Below, piece by piece: positions 56,965 to 64,000 of a DNA stretch of 64,000 nt. The stretch comes from Niveibacterium umoris (GTDB lineage Bacteria; Pseudomonadota; Gammaproteobacteria; Burkholderiales; Rhodocyclaceae). The DNA lies in contig NZ_JACIET010000001.1 in NCBI RefSeq assembly GCF_014197015.1, positions 1,612,001 through 1,676,000 on the forward strand. Reading direction: 5' to 3'. A program made the translations under genes and the position numbers. Position 1 is the stretch's first letter. Each line of letters begins with the position of its first letter. The notes under the pieces were generated by a model. It searched no databases, was not told the origin of the DNA, and saw nothing but the letters and a program-made list of their open reading frames with translations.

Positions 56965-57921
56965 TCACTGGGAAACAACAGTTCCCGTCGCGACCGCACT
57001 CTTCGCCTTTCCGTCTTTCCAAAGCTTTGAAAGGTCGCCGCCCCGAATCGCGGAAGCCAGCACATTCACCTCGCTGCTCAGCGTCTCGGATAGCTTTTCA
57101 CGTGCTGCCATTTCATCGACTGCTGACAGCAGATTGTCACCGCACAACCCCAGGTCAATGCAGGCCACATTGCTCATGAAAGAACCTTTGGCACAGTCGG
57201 CGCCGTTCAGACACGCGAGCTGCAAATAGGAAACAGGCAATTGCGCGACTGCGCCCAGATTCGGTGGCAATGAGAAACCCACGGCCGCGAGCGCAACGGG
57301 GTCGCCCGACGCAATGACGGCCTCGATCTTCGATCGCGCCTCCAAAATCCTTCCCGCCGCGGCGAGTTCGTCCACTTTTCGCAGTTGCGCCATCGGAGAA
57401 TTGAGACTTGCCATCCTTTGCTCCAGTGCGGCTCGCTCCGACTTCAATTCCTCCGGCGTCAAGGAAGAGAACCCTCGGCACCTGCCTGCGAGGTCAGCCC
57501 ATGCGGCGGTGCGTACTGCGCGATCTGGAATGCCTTCGCCAAACGCTCGTTCAGCGACTTGTTTCTCACCCCGGGCAGTCGGAATGGTCAGTTCCCGACA
57601 TCGGTCGACTGCAAGCCATGCCGCCTGTGCGATAAACGGGTCATTTGCCGCCTGATTGGCCCGCCACCAAGCAAACAGGTCATTGCTCCGCTCGAAGGCA
57701 GCCACGACAGCCCTCCCACCAGCCGATTCGCTACCAAACGGCGACAGGGGTCCGCTTGAATTCGTTGCAGGCTGCGGCGATTCCTGTAAAGCCGGACTGA
57801 CCACCGAGATGCCATCTGACGCCGTTCCAGGCTGGGGACCGGCGCGGAAATGGCCGTAAATGAGCACAGCCGCAAGACACATCAATGCGAGGATCAATAC
57901 ACGTACAAACCTTGATTGCAT
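56965..57921 (-). CDS. Hypothetical membrane-anchored protein with patterned cysteines
   Basis: A 318-residue protein I do not recognise. An N-terminal membrane anchor (RFVRVLILALMCLAAVLIYG, residues 4-23) is followed by a Pro/Ser-rich stretch and then a helical extracytoplasmic region of about 220 residues. Cysteines occur in regular places: VDRCREL, GRCRGF and a C-terminal cluster LACLNGADCAKGS, NVACIDLGLCGDN. Even spacing suggests disulfides outside the cytoplasm. The start at 57921 places the membrane segment at the N-terminus. It stands alone between a GNAT-like gene and REP-like palindromes. Confidence 0.65.
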   Translation of the reverse strand: MQSRFVRVLILALMCLAAVLIYGHFRAGPQPGTASDGISVVSPALQESPQPATNSSGPLSPFGSESAGGRAVVAAFERSNDLFAWWRANQAANDPFIAQAAWLAVDRCRELTIPTARGEKQVAERAFGEGIPDRAVRTAAWADLAGRCRGFSSLTPEELKSERAALEQRMASLNSPMAQLRKVDELAAAGRILEARSKIEAVIASGDPVALAAVGFSLPPNLGAVAQLPVSYLQLACLNGADCAKGSFMSNVACIDLGLCGDNLLSAVDEMAAREKLSETLSSEVNVLASAIRGGDLSKLWKDGKAKSAVATGTVVSQ

Positions 57922-57947
57922 GCCAATTCCCAACGATAACCGCGGCA

Positions 57948-57974
57948 GGGTGGATCCGCCGCAGGCGTACCCGC
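57948..57974. repeat. REP-like palindromic unit, copy 1
   Basis: It contains TCCGCCGCAGGCGTACCCGC, identical to copy 2, with a degenerate left arm (GGGTGGA). It lies just upstream of the hypothetical gene start at 57921. Confidence 0.6.
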
Positions 57975-58073
57975 GGGGAGCAAACGTTTGCCGAATAATG
58001 CCCCAATGAATTGCCACGAACTGCGGAGTTCAAAGACGATTACTATCGTCAATGCCCTGGTCAGCCTGGTAGG

Positions 58074-58098
58074 GCGGGTCCGCCGCAGGCGTACCCGC
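58074..58098. repeat. REP-like palindromic unit, copy 2
   Basis: GCGGGTCCGCC and GGCGTACCCGC form a near-perfect hairpin around GCA. Twenty bases are identical to copy 1, 124 bp away, and similarity extends to the flanking GGAG.AAACG. Confidence 0.75.
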
Positions 58099-58136
58099 GC
58101 GGAGAAAACGGCTGCAGATGCGTGACCCGTTAAATT

Positions 58137-58162
58137 GCGGGTTACGCCTTTGGCTAACCCGC
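58137..58162. repeat. REP-like palindromic unit, copy 3
   Basis: GCGGGTTACGCC and GGCTAACCCGC form a hairpin around TT, followed by ACTACG. This form is a common dispersed intergenic palindrome in betaproteobacterial genomes as I know them. The whole 285-nt gap 57922-58206 otherwise shows no gene. Confidence 0.75.
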
Positions 58163-58206
58163 ACTACGTGAAAGACACCGCCGGTTCGACACGGCCCCTG
58201 CCCCGT

Positions 58207-59550
58207 TCAGAGCGCCCCCAGCCCCTTGAGCATCACCACCGCGATCAGCAGCGGCGAGACCCAGCGCACCAGCACGAACAGGATGCGGATCACTGCGGCC
58301 TTGCCGCCGCCTTGCGCCAGCGCGTCGCGCCAGGCATCGCGGCCCCAGGCCCAGCCGACGAAGAGTGACACCAGGATGCCGCCGAGCGGCAGCAGGATGT
58401 TTGACGAGAGGTAGTCGAACAGGTCGAAGGGGTTGAGGCCGAAGAGCGTCCAGTCGGCGGTGGCGCTGCTCGACATGGCCGCCAGCGAACCCACGGTGCC
58501 GATGGTCAGCACGCTGAGCAACGTGGCCTGCCAGCGCTGCAGGCGAAAGCGCTCGGCCAGCACCGCGACCGGCACTTCGACGATCGACAGCATCGCACCC
58601 ATCGCCGCCACCGCGGTGAGCACGAAGAAGGCAAACATGAAGACCGCGCCGCCCGGCATGCTGGCGAACACGGCGGGAATGGTGATGAACACCAGCGAGG
58701 GCCCGGCCGCCGGCGTGAAGCCGAAGGCGAACACCGCCGGGAAGATCGCGACGCCGGCGAGCAGCGAGACCAGCAGATCGGCCAGCATTACCCGCGTCGC
58801 GGTGGCGGGGATGTTCTGGTCGGCGCGGAAGTAGCTGCCGTAGGTGACCATCGTGCCCATGCCGATCGACAGCTTGAAGAAGGCCAGCCCCACCGCCACC
58901 AGCACCACCGCCGGTGTGATCTTGGAAAAATCGGGCTTGAACAGGAAGGCGAGCCCATCTGCCGCGCCGGGCAGCATCAGCCCGCGCACGCCGATGACCA
59001 CCAGCAGCAGGAAGAGGATGGGCATCAGCCGCTTGGTCACCGCCTCGATGCCGCGCGATACGCCCATCGAGATCACCACCCCCACCACGCCCAGCACCAG
59101 CCACTGCCAGGCCAGCGCCTGCCATGGGTTGGACACCAGCGCACCGAAGGCGGCGGAAGTGACCTTGGGGTCGGTCGACAGCAAGCCACCACCCGCAGCC
59201 TTGGCCACATAGGCGAAGACCCAGCCGGCGACCACGCTGTAGAAGGCCATGATGAGGAAGGCCGCGATCACGCCAGCCACCCCGATCAGGCCCCAGGCGC
59301 CGTTCGGCCGCAGCCGCTGGAACGAGGTGATGGCGTCGCCGCGCGCCGCACGCCCGATCGAAATCTCCGCAATCATCACCGGCAGCCCGACCAGCAGCGT
59401 GGCCAGCAGGTAAACCAGCAGGAAACCCGCACCACCGTTGGCACCGGTGAGGTAGGGAAACTTCCAGATGTTGCCCAGCCCGACCGCCGAGCCCAGAGTT
59501 GCGGCGAGCACGCCGAAGGTCGAAGAAAAGCCGTCACGGGCAGAAGACAT
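58207..59550 (-). CDS. Sodium-dependent (SNF/NSS family) transporter
   Basis: A 447-residue inner-membrane symporter with about 11-12 helices. The family signature is in the first helix, FGVLAATLGSAVGLGNIWKF, followed by PYLTGANGGAGFLLVYL and the Na+/substrate unwound region. Later come GLAFFKLSIGMGTMVTYGSY and FVLTAVAAMGAMLSIVEV. It imports an amino acid or related solute with sodium; the substrate is not readable. The start at 59550 begins MSSARDGFSS. A periplasmic binding-protein gene lies 100 nt upstream on the same strand. Confidence 0.92.
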   Translation of the reverse strand: MSSARDGFSSTFGVLAATLGSAVGLGNIWKFPYLTGANGGAGFLLVYLLATLLVGLPVMIAEISIGRAARGDAITSFQRLRPNGAWGLIGVAGVIAAFLIMAFYSVVAGWVFAYVAKAAGGGLLSTDPKVTSAAFGALVSNPWQALAWQWLVLGVVGVVISMGVSRGIEAVTKRLMPILFLLLVVIGVRGLMLPGAADGLAFLFKPDFSKITPAVVLVAVGLAFFKLSIGMGTMVTYGSYFRADQNIPATATRVMLADLLVSLLAGVAIFPAVFAFGFTPAAGPSLVFITIPAVFASMPGGAVFMFAFFVLTAVAAMGAMLSIVEVPVAVLAERFRLQRWQATLLSVLTIGTVGSLAAMSSSATADWTLFGLNPFDLFDYLSSNILLPLGGILVSLFVGWAWGRDAWRDALAQGGGKAAVIRILFVLVRWVSPLLIAVVMLKGLGAL

Positions 59551-59650
59551 GCGACACCGCCAAGCGTTGAGAAAACCGGCGCAGCTTACCTGCTGCTCCG
59601 GCAGGCGACGTTGATCGAGGTGAATGGCGGATCGATCGGAGGCGCCGGGT

Positions 59651-60445
59651 TCAACGCGCCGCTGCCGGCAAGGCCTGCGCGCGCCCGTCGCCACCCGCAA
59701 GTTGCGCCGCCAGCAGCCGCTGTACGGCCCCCTCGCGCCGCATCGCTTCGATGGTTTGCGAAATCAGGCGGCGATCGGCCGCGGCGACGGTCGCGTGCAG
59801 CATCGACCAGCCGATGCGATAAGGCTCGCCACCGAGCGGTAGCGCCCGGATGCGCCCGCCCATGCCCGCGAGCTGGACGCTGCCGAGGTAGAACAGCGGC
59901 GTGCCGAAAAAGGCCTGGATGTGCCCGGCCGCCAGTTTGCGGGCAAGCGTGTCGGCGTCTTCCGACACATCGATACGTGCCGGATCGATCCGCGCGAAGT
60001 ACTGCCGCAAGGCCGGCGTTTCCGCCCCGCGCCGCATGCGGCCGAGCAGCGCGCCGGGCGTCGCCGCGAACTGGTCGAGGCTGCGGATCTCGCTGCGGGC
60101 GTCCAGCACCATCTCGACTTCCAGCACGGTGATATCGACGAAGTCGCGATCGGCCGGCTTGCTGTTGCCGCGGCTCACATTGCCGAGCAGGTCAGCCTTG
60201 CCGACATCGGCCATCGCGATGAGACGTTCGGGCGGCACCACTTCGACCGTCAGCACGCAGCCGCTGCGCCGCGACACCTCGGCCGCCAGCGCGGGCAGAA
60301 ACCCCGCCGCGCGGCCGTCTTCAATGTAGAGATTGAGTCCGCCCGGCGAGCCGAGCACGACATAGGGGCGCGCGCAGGCAGCCTCGGCCGCGGCGCCGAG
60401 CGTCAGGAGTGCAAACAGGGAGAGGGCCTTCAGCGATGCCAACAC
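59651..60445 (-). CDS. Periplasmic substrate-binding protein-like (family 3)
   Basis: A 264-residue secreted protein with a signal peptide (LKALSLFALLTLGAAAEA, cleavage after AEA or AAA near residue 22) and an SBP_bac_3-like fold: YIEDGRAAGFLPALAAEVSRR, VVPPERLIAMADVGKADLLGNV, DTLARKLAAGHIQAFFGTPLF. No permease or ATPase gene is adjacent, so it may be an orphan binding protein or serve a sensor. The ligand is unknown. Confidence 0.75.
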   Translation of the reverse strand: MLASLKALSLFALLTLGAAAEAACARPYVVLGSPGGLNLYIEDGRAAGFLPALAAEVSRRSGCVLTVEVVPPERLIAMADVGKADLLGNVSRGNSKPADRDFVDITVLEVEMVLDARSEIRSLDQFAATPGALLGRMRRGAETPALRQYFARIDPARIDVSEDADTLARKLAAGHIQAFFGTPLFYLGSVQLAGMGGRIRALPLGGEPYRIGWSMLHATVAAADRRLISQTIEAMRREGAVQRLLAAQLAGGDGRAQALPAAAR

Positions 60446-60610
60446 TTGAGCGCCTGTCGGTGGGGGCCACAGCTTCGATCATAGGGTGCATATCGGCCGG
60501 GCTGCACCTTGTAGTGCGTCGGCCACCCTCTGCTGCACGCGGAAGCGGGAACCAATAACCTACTGTTTTTGTCGGATATTGAACGCAACATTGCCGTCGC
60601 TTGAGGCCCC

Positions 60611-61390
60611 ATGAGCGGATCACCCGAAACCCGATACACCGAAACGCCGGTACTCAGCCTGCACCACTGGACGCCGAAGCTGCTCAGCTTCCGCGTGGAG
60701 CGGCCACGCGCCTTCCGTTTCACGCCGGGGCAGTTCGCGCGGTTGGGCCTCGACAGCGCGGACGGCGCGCCGGTATGGCGTGCGTATTCGATGGTGTCGG
60801 CGGTGTGGGACGAGCATCTGGAATTCCTGTCGATTCTCGTACCGGGCGGCAAGTTCACCTCGCAACTCGCGCAGATTCAGCCCGATGCGCGCATCCGCAT
60901 CGAAAAGACGGCGACCGGCTTTTTCACCACCGATCGCTTCGTGGACGGCACCGACCTCTGGTTGCTTGCGACCGGCACCGGGCTGGCGCCCTATCTGTCG
61001 ATCCTGCAGGACCCGGCGGTGTGGCAGCGCTTTGAACGGATCGTGCTGGTGCATTGCGTGCAGGTCTGGGACGAACTCGCGTACCGCAGCGAAATCGCCA
61101 CGCTCGCGCAGCACCCGCTGTGGGCCGAGCACGCGCACAAGCTGCGCTACCAGCCGGTCACCACGCGGGACGACCACGCCGACGCGCTGCACGCGCGCAT
61201 TCCCGAACTGCTGCGCACCTGCGCACTGGAGCGCGCGCTAGGCGTTCCGCTCTCGCCCGAGACCTCGCGCCTGATGATCTGCGGCAATCCGACCATGGTG
61301 CAGGACACGCACCGGCAGCTGATGCAGATGGGCTACCGGCTAAGCCGGCTCAGCGCGCCAGGCCAGTTGGTGGTCGAGAACGCCTGGTAG
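60611..61390 (+). CDS. fpr: Ferredoxin--NADP(+) reductase
   Basis: A 259-residue FAD enzyme of the bacterial Fpr type. It has the FAD-binding motif WRAYSMVSA (RxYS), GGKFTSQL, the NADP-binding LLATGTGLAPYLSIL (about residue 115) and MICGNPTMVQDTHR, ending VVENAW. It moves electrons between NADPH and ferredoxin or flavodoxin in the cytoplasm; fdxA at 5 kb is a possible partner. GAGG precedes the ATG. The 165-nt upstream gap is AT-richer than its surroundings and probably holds the promoter. Confidence 0.93.
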   Translation: MSGSPETRYTETPVLSLHHWTPKLLSFRVERPRAFRFTPGQFARLGLDSADGAPVWRAYSMVSAVWDEHLEFLSILVPGGKFTSQLAQIQPDARIRIEKTATGFFTTDRFVDGTDLWLLATGTGLAPYLSILQDPAVWQRFERIVLVHCVQVWDELAYRSEIATLAQHPLWAEHAHKLRYQPVTTRDDHADALHARIPELLRTCALERALGVPLSPETSRLMICGNPTMVQDTHRQLMQMGYRLSRLSAPGQLVVENAW

Positions 61391-61398
61391 GCAAACGT

Positions 61399-62247
61399 TC
61401 AGCTCGCCAGACGCGGATAAGTGAAGCCGATGAAGTGCACCGCATTGACGGCGAAGTGCATCAGGATCGCCGCCTCGATGCGGCCGCTGCGCGCAAAAGC
61501 CCAGCCATAACCGACACCGGCCAGGGTCGCGATGGCCGCATACAGCGCGCCGCCGCCCAGATGGGCAAGGCCAAAGAGCAACGCCGCGACACCGATGGCG
61601 GCCCATTGCCCGCCCGCGCGACCGGCCGCAGCCGCCTGCAACCGCGCCTGGATGAGTCCGCGGAAGAAGGCCTCTTCGGCCACGCAGGTGAAACACAGGT
61701 TCGCGATCAGAAAAACCGGTGCCAACTCGGGCCATTTCGGCGCCCAGCGCACATAGCCTGCGGCGAGGCTTGCCGCGACCACCAGCCCGACGATCACCGG
61801 CGCACCACGCAGCAAAACCGCGCCAAGCTCGCGCCAGTCGGCACCGCGTGCGGGCGTCGCCACGGCGGCGATCAACAACAGGCCGGCGATGCCGGTATCC
61901 AGACGCCAGCAGAAACTGAACGGCGCCGCATCGGCCGAGAGCCGCAGATCATGCGCCACCAGCTCGGCATGAAACCCCGGCACCACATGCAGCGCCATCG
62001 CCAAGGCAAGCACCGCCGCACCGGTCAGCGCCAGCGCGCGCAGGCCAGGTTGCGGGGCATGTCGCGTGACGAAGACCAGCCCGCCAAGGGCCGCGGTGAC
62101 GCCGAGCCCGATCGAGTCCATTGCACCTGATGCAAGGCCCGCAAGCGACGCAAGCACCAGCAAGCCCGGCCACAGCGGCCAGCGCCCGGCGAGCGGCGGC
62201 AGCCACCAGGCGAGCACCGCAAGCGCGAGCAGTGCCGCGGGCTGCAT
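61399..62247 (-). CDS. CPBP family intramembrane metalloprotease
   Basis: A 282-residue polytopic membrane protein with about eight helices. The CPBP/Abi motifs are CVAEEAFFRGLIQ (EExxxR, about residue 190), LLFGLAHLGGG (FxxxH) and MHFAVNAVHF (HxxxN). Rce1-like members cleave prenylated or other membrane substrates; this one's substrate is unknown. It lies 3 nt downstream of the HAD phosphatase gene in the trpS-HAD-CPBP unit and is convergent with fpr. Confidence 0.85.
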   Translation of the reverse strand: MQPAALLALAVLAWWLPPLAGRWPLWPGLLVLASLAGLASGAMDSIGLGVTAALGGLVFVTRHAPQPGLRALALTGAAVLALAMALHVVPGFHAELVAHDLRLSADAAPFSFCWRLDTGIAGLLLIAAVATPARGADWRELGAVLLRGAPVIVGLVVAASLAAGYVRWAPKWPELAPVFLIANLCFTCVAEEAFFRGLIQARLQAAAAGRAGGQWAAIGVAALLFGLAHLGGGALYAAIATLAGVGYGWAFARSGRIEAAILMHFAVNAVHFIGFTYPRLAS

Positions 62248-62250
62248 CGC

Positions 62251-62913
62251 TCAGATCGCGAGCCCGGCGCCGGCCAGCAGGACCGGCAATTCCGCCATGT
62301 CGGCGAACGGGGTTGCGCCCAGGGCGACAACCCGCTCATGCGGCGTGAATCGGGCAAAGCCGAAGACCCGTGTCCCGGCCGCGCAGGCTGCGCGGATGCC
62401 GTTCTCGCTGTCTTCGATCACGACGCACTCGGCCGGCGCGACGCCCATCTCGCGGGCAGCATGCAAGTAAAGGTTCGGCGCCGGCTTGGCGTGGGCCACA
62501 TCTTCCGCGCCGCTGAAGCGACGCGAAAAGTAGTGCGTGAATCCCAGGTGCGCGAGCCGGATCTCGATCTCGCGATGGCGGCTGTTCGACGCCAGACACA
62601 TCGGCACCCCGGCATCGGCCAGCTGCCGCAGCACCGCGGCGACGCCGGGGATCGCATCGGCTTCGGCCACCGACGCGTCGATCTGGTCATCGACCTCGCG
62701 CACGAAATCGGCGGGCGGTGACCAGCCGTGCCGAGCGGCCAGCGTGGCAACCCGGTGACTCAGCGTGGCGCCATTGAACTCATGCAAGGTCGCCTCGAGC
62801 TCGAGTTGCAGGCCGTGGGCGGCCGCATGCTCGACCAGTTTGCGGTTGGCCATCGGCTCGCTGTCGACCAGCACACCGTCGCAGTCAAAGATGAGCAGCC
62901 GCGGCGCCACCAT
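62251..62913 (-). CDS. HAD-superfamily phosphatase (beta-phosphoglucomutase/GPH-like)
   Basis: A 220-residue HAD hydrolase. Motif I IFDCDGVLVDSEP (about 8-20) has the nucleophile Asp, motif II is CLASNSRHREIE, motif III is the Lys in AHAKPAPNLYL and motif IV is VVIEDSENGIRAACAAG. A small helical cap lies between motifs I and II. The substrate is a small phosphate ester, not readable from sequence. Its ATG lies 2 nt after the trpS stop, so the genes are co-transcribed. Confidence 0.9.
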   Translation of the reverse strand: MVAPRLLIFDCDGVLVDSEPMANRKLVEHAAAHGLQLELEATLHEFNGATLSHRVATLAARHGWSPPADFVREVDDQIDASVAEADAIPGVAAVLRQLADAGVPMCLASNSRHREIEIRLAHLGFTHYFSRRFSGAEDVAHAKPAPNLYLHAAREMGVAPAECVVIEDSENGIRAACAAGTRVFGFARFTPHERVVALGATPFADMAELPVLLAGAGLAI

Positions 62914-62915
62914 GC

Positions 62916-64000
62916 TCAGTCTTCGGCGAACAACGCGAGTGCGGCGGCAATCTCGTCGGCGCTGACGCCCTCGGCGGCCTGAACCGGCGCGCCGGCCAAT
63001 GCGGCGGCACCTTCGCTCTTGAGGCGACCGACCCACTGGCCGGCGTCGCGCCCGCCATCGAAGCCTTCGCTCTGCAGCAGCAAGCGGCCTTGCGGATCGG
63101 TGAGCTTGAAGTAGAAGCGGCCGTCGGCCTCGCGGTACTGCTTGAACGCCGGCTTGGCTGCGGCTTTCACCGCTTCGGCAGCTTTGGCGGTCGGTGCCGC
63201 GACCATCGGGCGCAGGCCGACCGCCTGACGCAGCTCGGCGAGCAGCGGCGTGGCCAGCGCGCGCGCCTTGCGGGCGCCCTCCTGAAGCGCTTCTTCAATC
63301 TTGGCCGGATGTGCGATCAGCTCCTCGTAGCGCGCGCGCATCGGCGCAATTTCGCGCTCAAGCTGCTCGACCAGGCGTTGCTTGGCATCACCCCATCCGA
63401 GACCGGCGCGCAGGTCGGCGCGGAAGGCTTCGCGTTCGGACGGCGTGGCGAAGGCGTCGAACAGCGCGGTGAGGCTGGTGCTGTCCGGGTCTTTCGGCTC
63501 ACCCGGCAGACGGGAATCGGTGACGATGCGCGCAATGGCTTCGCGCAGCCCTTTGGCGCCGCCTTCAAACAGCGGCACGGTGTTGTCGTAGCTCTTCGAC
63601 ATCTTGCGACCATCGAGGCCGGGCAGCGTCGCCACCGCCTCGTCCACCGCCGCTTCCGGCAGCACGAAGAACTGGCGCCCGTTGCCGAAGAGGTGGTTGA
63701 AGCGCTGCGCCACGTCGCGCGCCATCTCGATGTGCTGCACCTGGTCGCGCCCCACCGGCACCTTGTTGGCGTTGAAGATCAGGATGTCCGCCGCCATCAG
63801 GATCGGGTAGCTGAAGAGTCCCATCGTCACGCCGTCGTCCGGCTCGTTGCCGGCCAGCTCGTTCTGGTCCACCGAGGCCTTGTAGGCGTGCGCACGGTTC
63901 ATCAGGCCTTTGGCGGTGACACAGGTCAGCAGCCAGGTCAGCTCGGGGATCTCGGGGATGTCGCTCTGGCGGTAGAACACCACGCGCGAGGTGTCGAGCC
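62916..64000 (-). CDS. trpS: Tryptophan--tRNA ligase with C-terminal extra domain (5' end beyond the window)
   Basis: The 3' part of a class I aminoacyl-tRNA synthetase is present (about 361 codons). It includes LDTSRVVFYRQSD at the edge, DILIFNANKVPVGRDQVQH, and the KMSKS loop LDGRKMSKSYDNTVPL. After the normal C-terminus (EIAPMRARYEELIAHP...) come an Ala/Lys-rich linker and about 50 residues, KQYREADGRFYFKLTD...LLLQSEGFDGG, which resemble a YegP/DUF1508 domain, then a tail to the stop. The enzyme charges tRNA-Trp in the cytoplasm; the role of the extension is unknown. It heads an operon with HAD and CPBP genes. Confidence 0.93.
   Translation of the reverse strand, partial: LDTSRVVFYRQSDIPEIPELTWLLTCVTAKGLMNRAHAYKASVDQNELAGNEPDDGVTMGLFSYPILMAADILIFNANKVPVGRDQVQHIEMARDVAQRFNHLFGNGRQFFVLPEAAVDEAVATLPGLDGRKMSKSYDNTVPLFEGGAKGLREAIARIVTDSRLPGEPKDPDSTSLTALFDAFATPSEREAFRADLRAGLGWGDAKQRLVEQLEREIAPMRARYEELIAHPAKIEEALQEGARKARALATPLLAELRQAVGLRPMVAAPTAKAAEAVKAAAKPAFKQYREADGRFYFKLTDPQGRLLLQSEGFDGGRDAGQWVGRLKSEGAAALAGAPVQAAEGVSADEIAAALALFAED

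Overview
The window is a GC-rich, densely coded stretch of bacterial chromosome, most likely from a betaproteobacterium. Pointers are a DUF2863 gene of a family I know only from Betaproteobacteria, the aruCFGDBE-type arginine succinyltransferase operon, the bioAFHCD block and REP-like GCGGGT...ACCCGC palindromes. Genus cannot be fixed from the sequence. There is no prophage, insertion sequence, rRNA operon or CRISPR array; the content is metabolic and regulatory.

Layout. 1-4.8 kb: the start of aroC, then ilvB-ilvN behind a Val-rich leader peptide and attenuator, then fadD and a CBS-domain protein, all on the minus strand. 5-9.3 kb: fdxA, trxA, rho, a membrane AsmA-like protein and tRNA-Asn with a near-consensus promoter. 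9.4-17.8 kb: an M14 peptidase and yaaA, divergent from the biotin operon bioA-F-H-C-D, followed by a DUF2863 gene and msrB. 17.8-26.5 kb: a DUF599 membrane protein, an alpha/beta hydrolase, comEC, a GGDEF-EAL protein and a Tat-exported SpdH-like oxidoreductase. 26.5-35.8 kb: feoB-feoA, a small NAD(P)-binding protein, a beta-CASP metallo-beta-lactamase ribonuclease, a YbjD/OLD-like ATPase-TOPRIM nuclease, and an HD-GYP response regulator overlapping a GAF histidine kinase.

35.8-44.2 kb is a complete arginine succinyltransferase (AST) operon, transcribed astC-astA(alpha)-astA(beta)-astD-astB-astE. Just upstream lies a GlxA/ArgR-type AraC-family regulator gene, with a putative ArgR operator between them. 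44.3-55 kb is a phenylalanine/tyrosine catabolic block: hppD, phhA, hmgA, fahA, then a chemoreceptor gene touching maiA, then a large multi-PAS histidine kinase. A divergent Lrp/AsnC-type regulator sits upstream of hppD across a 38-bp inverted repeat. Together these genes convert phenylalanine to tyrosine and 4-hydroxyphenylpyruvate to fumarate plus acetoacetate; a tyrosine aminotransferase and phhB are not in the window. 55-64 kb holds a DUF2062 protein, a FemAB/GNAT-like acyltransferase, an unrecognised membrane-anchored protein next to three REP-like palindromes, an SNF-family symporter, a periplasmic binding protein, fpr, a CPBP protease, a HAD phosphatase and the 3' part of trpS.

The strongest non-genic signals are the ilvBN attenuator (2217-2373), the ArgR-like site before astC (43088-43130), the operator-like repeats before bioA and hppD, and the REP cluster. 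I did not find a convincing new defence or mobile system. The least explained items are the OLD-type nuclease beside a beta-CASP RNase, the chemoreceptor and kinase embedded in tyrosine catabolism, and the Cys-patterned protein at 56965-57921.
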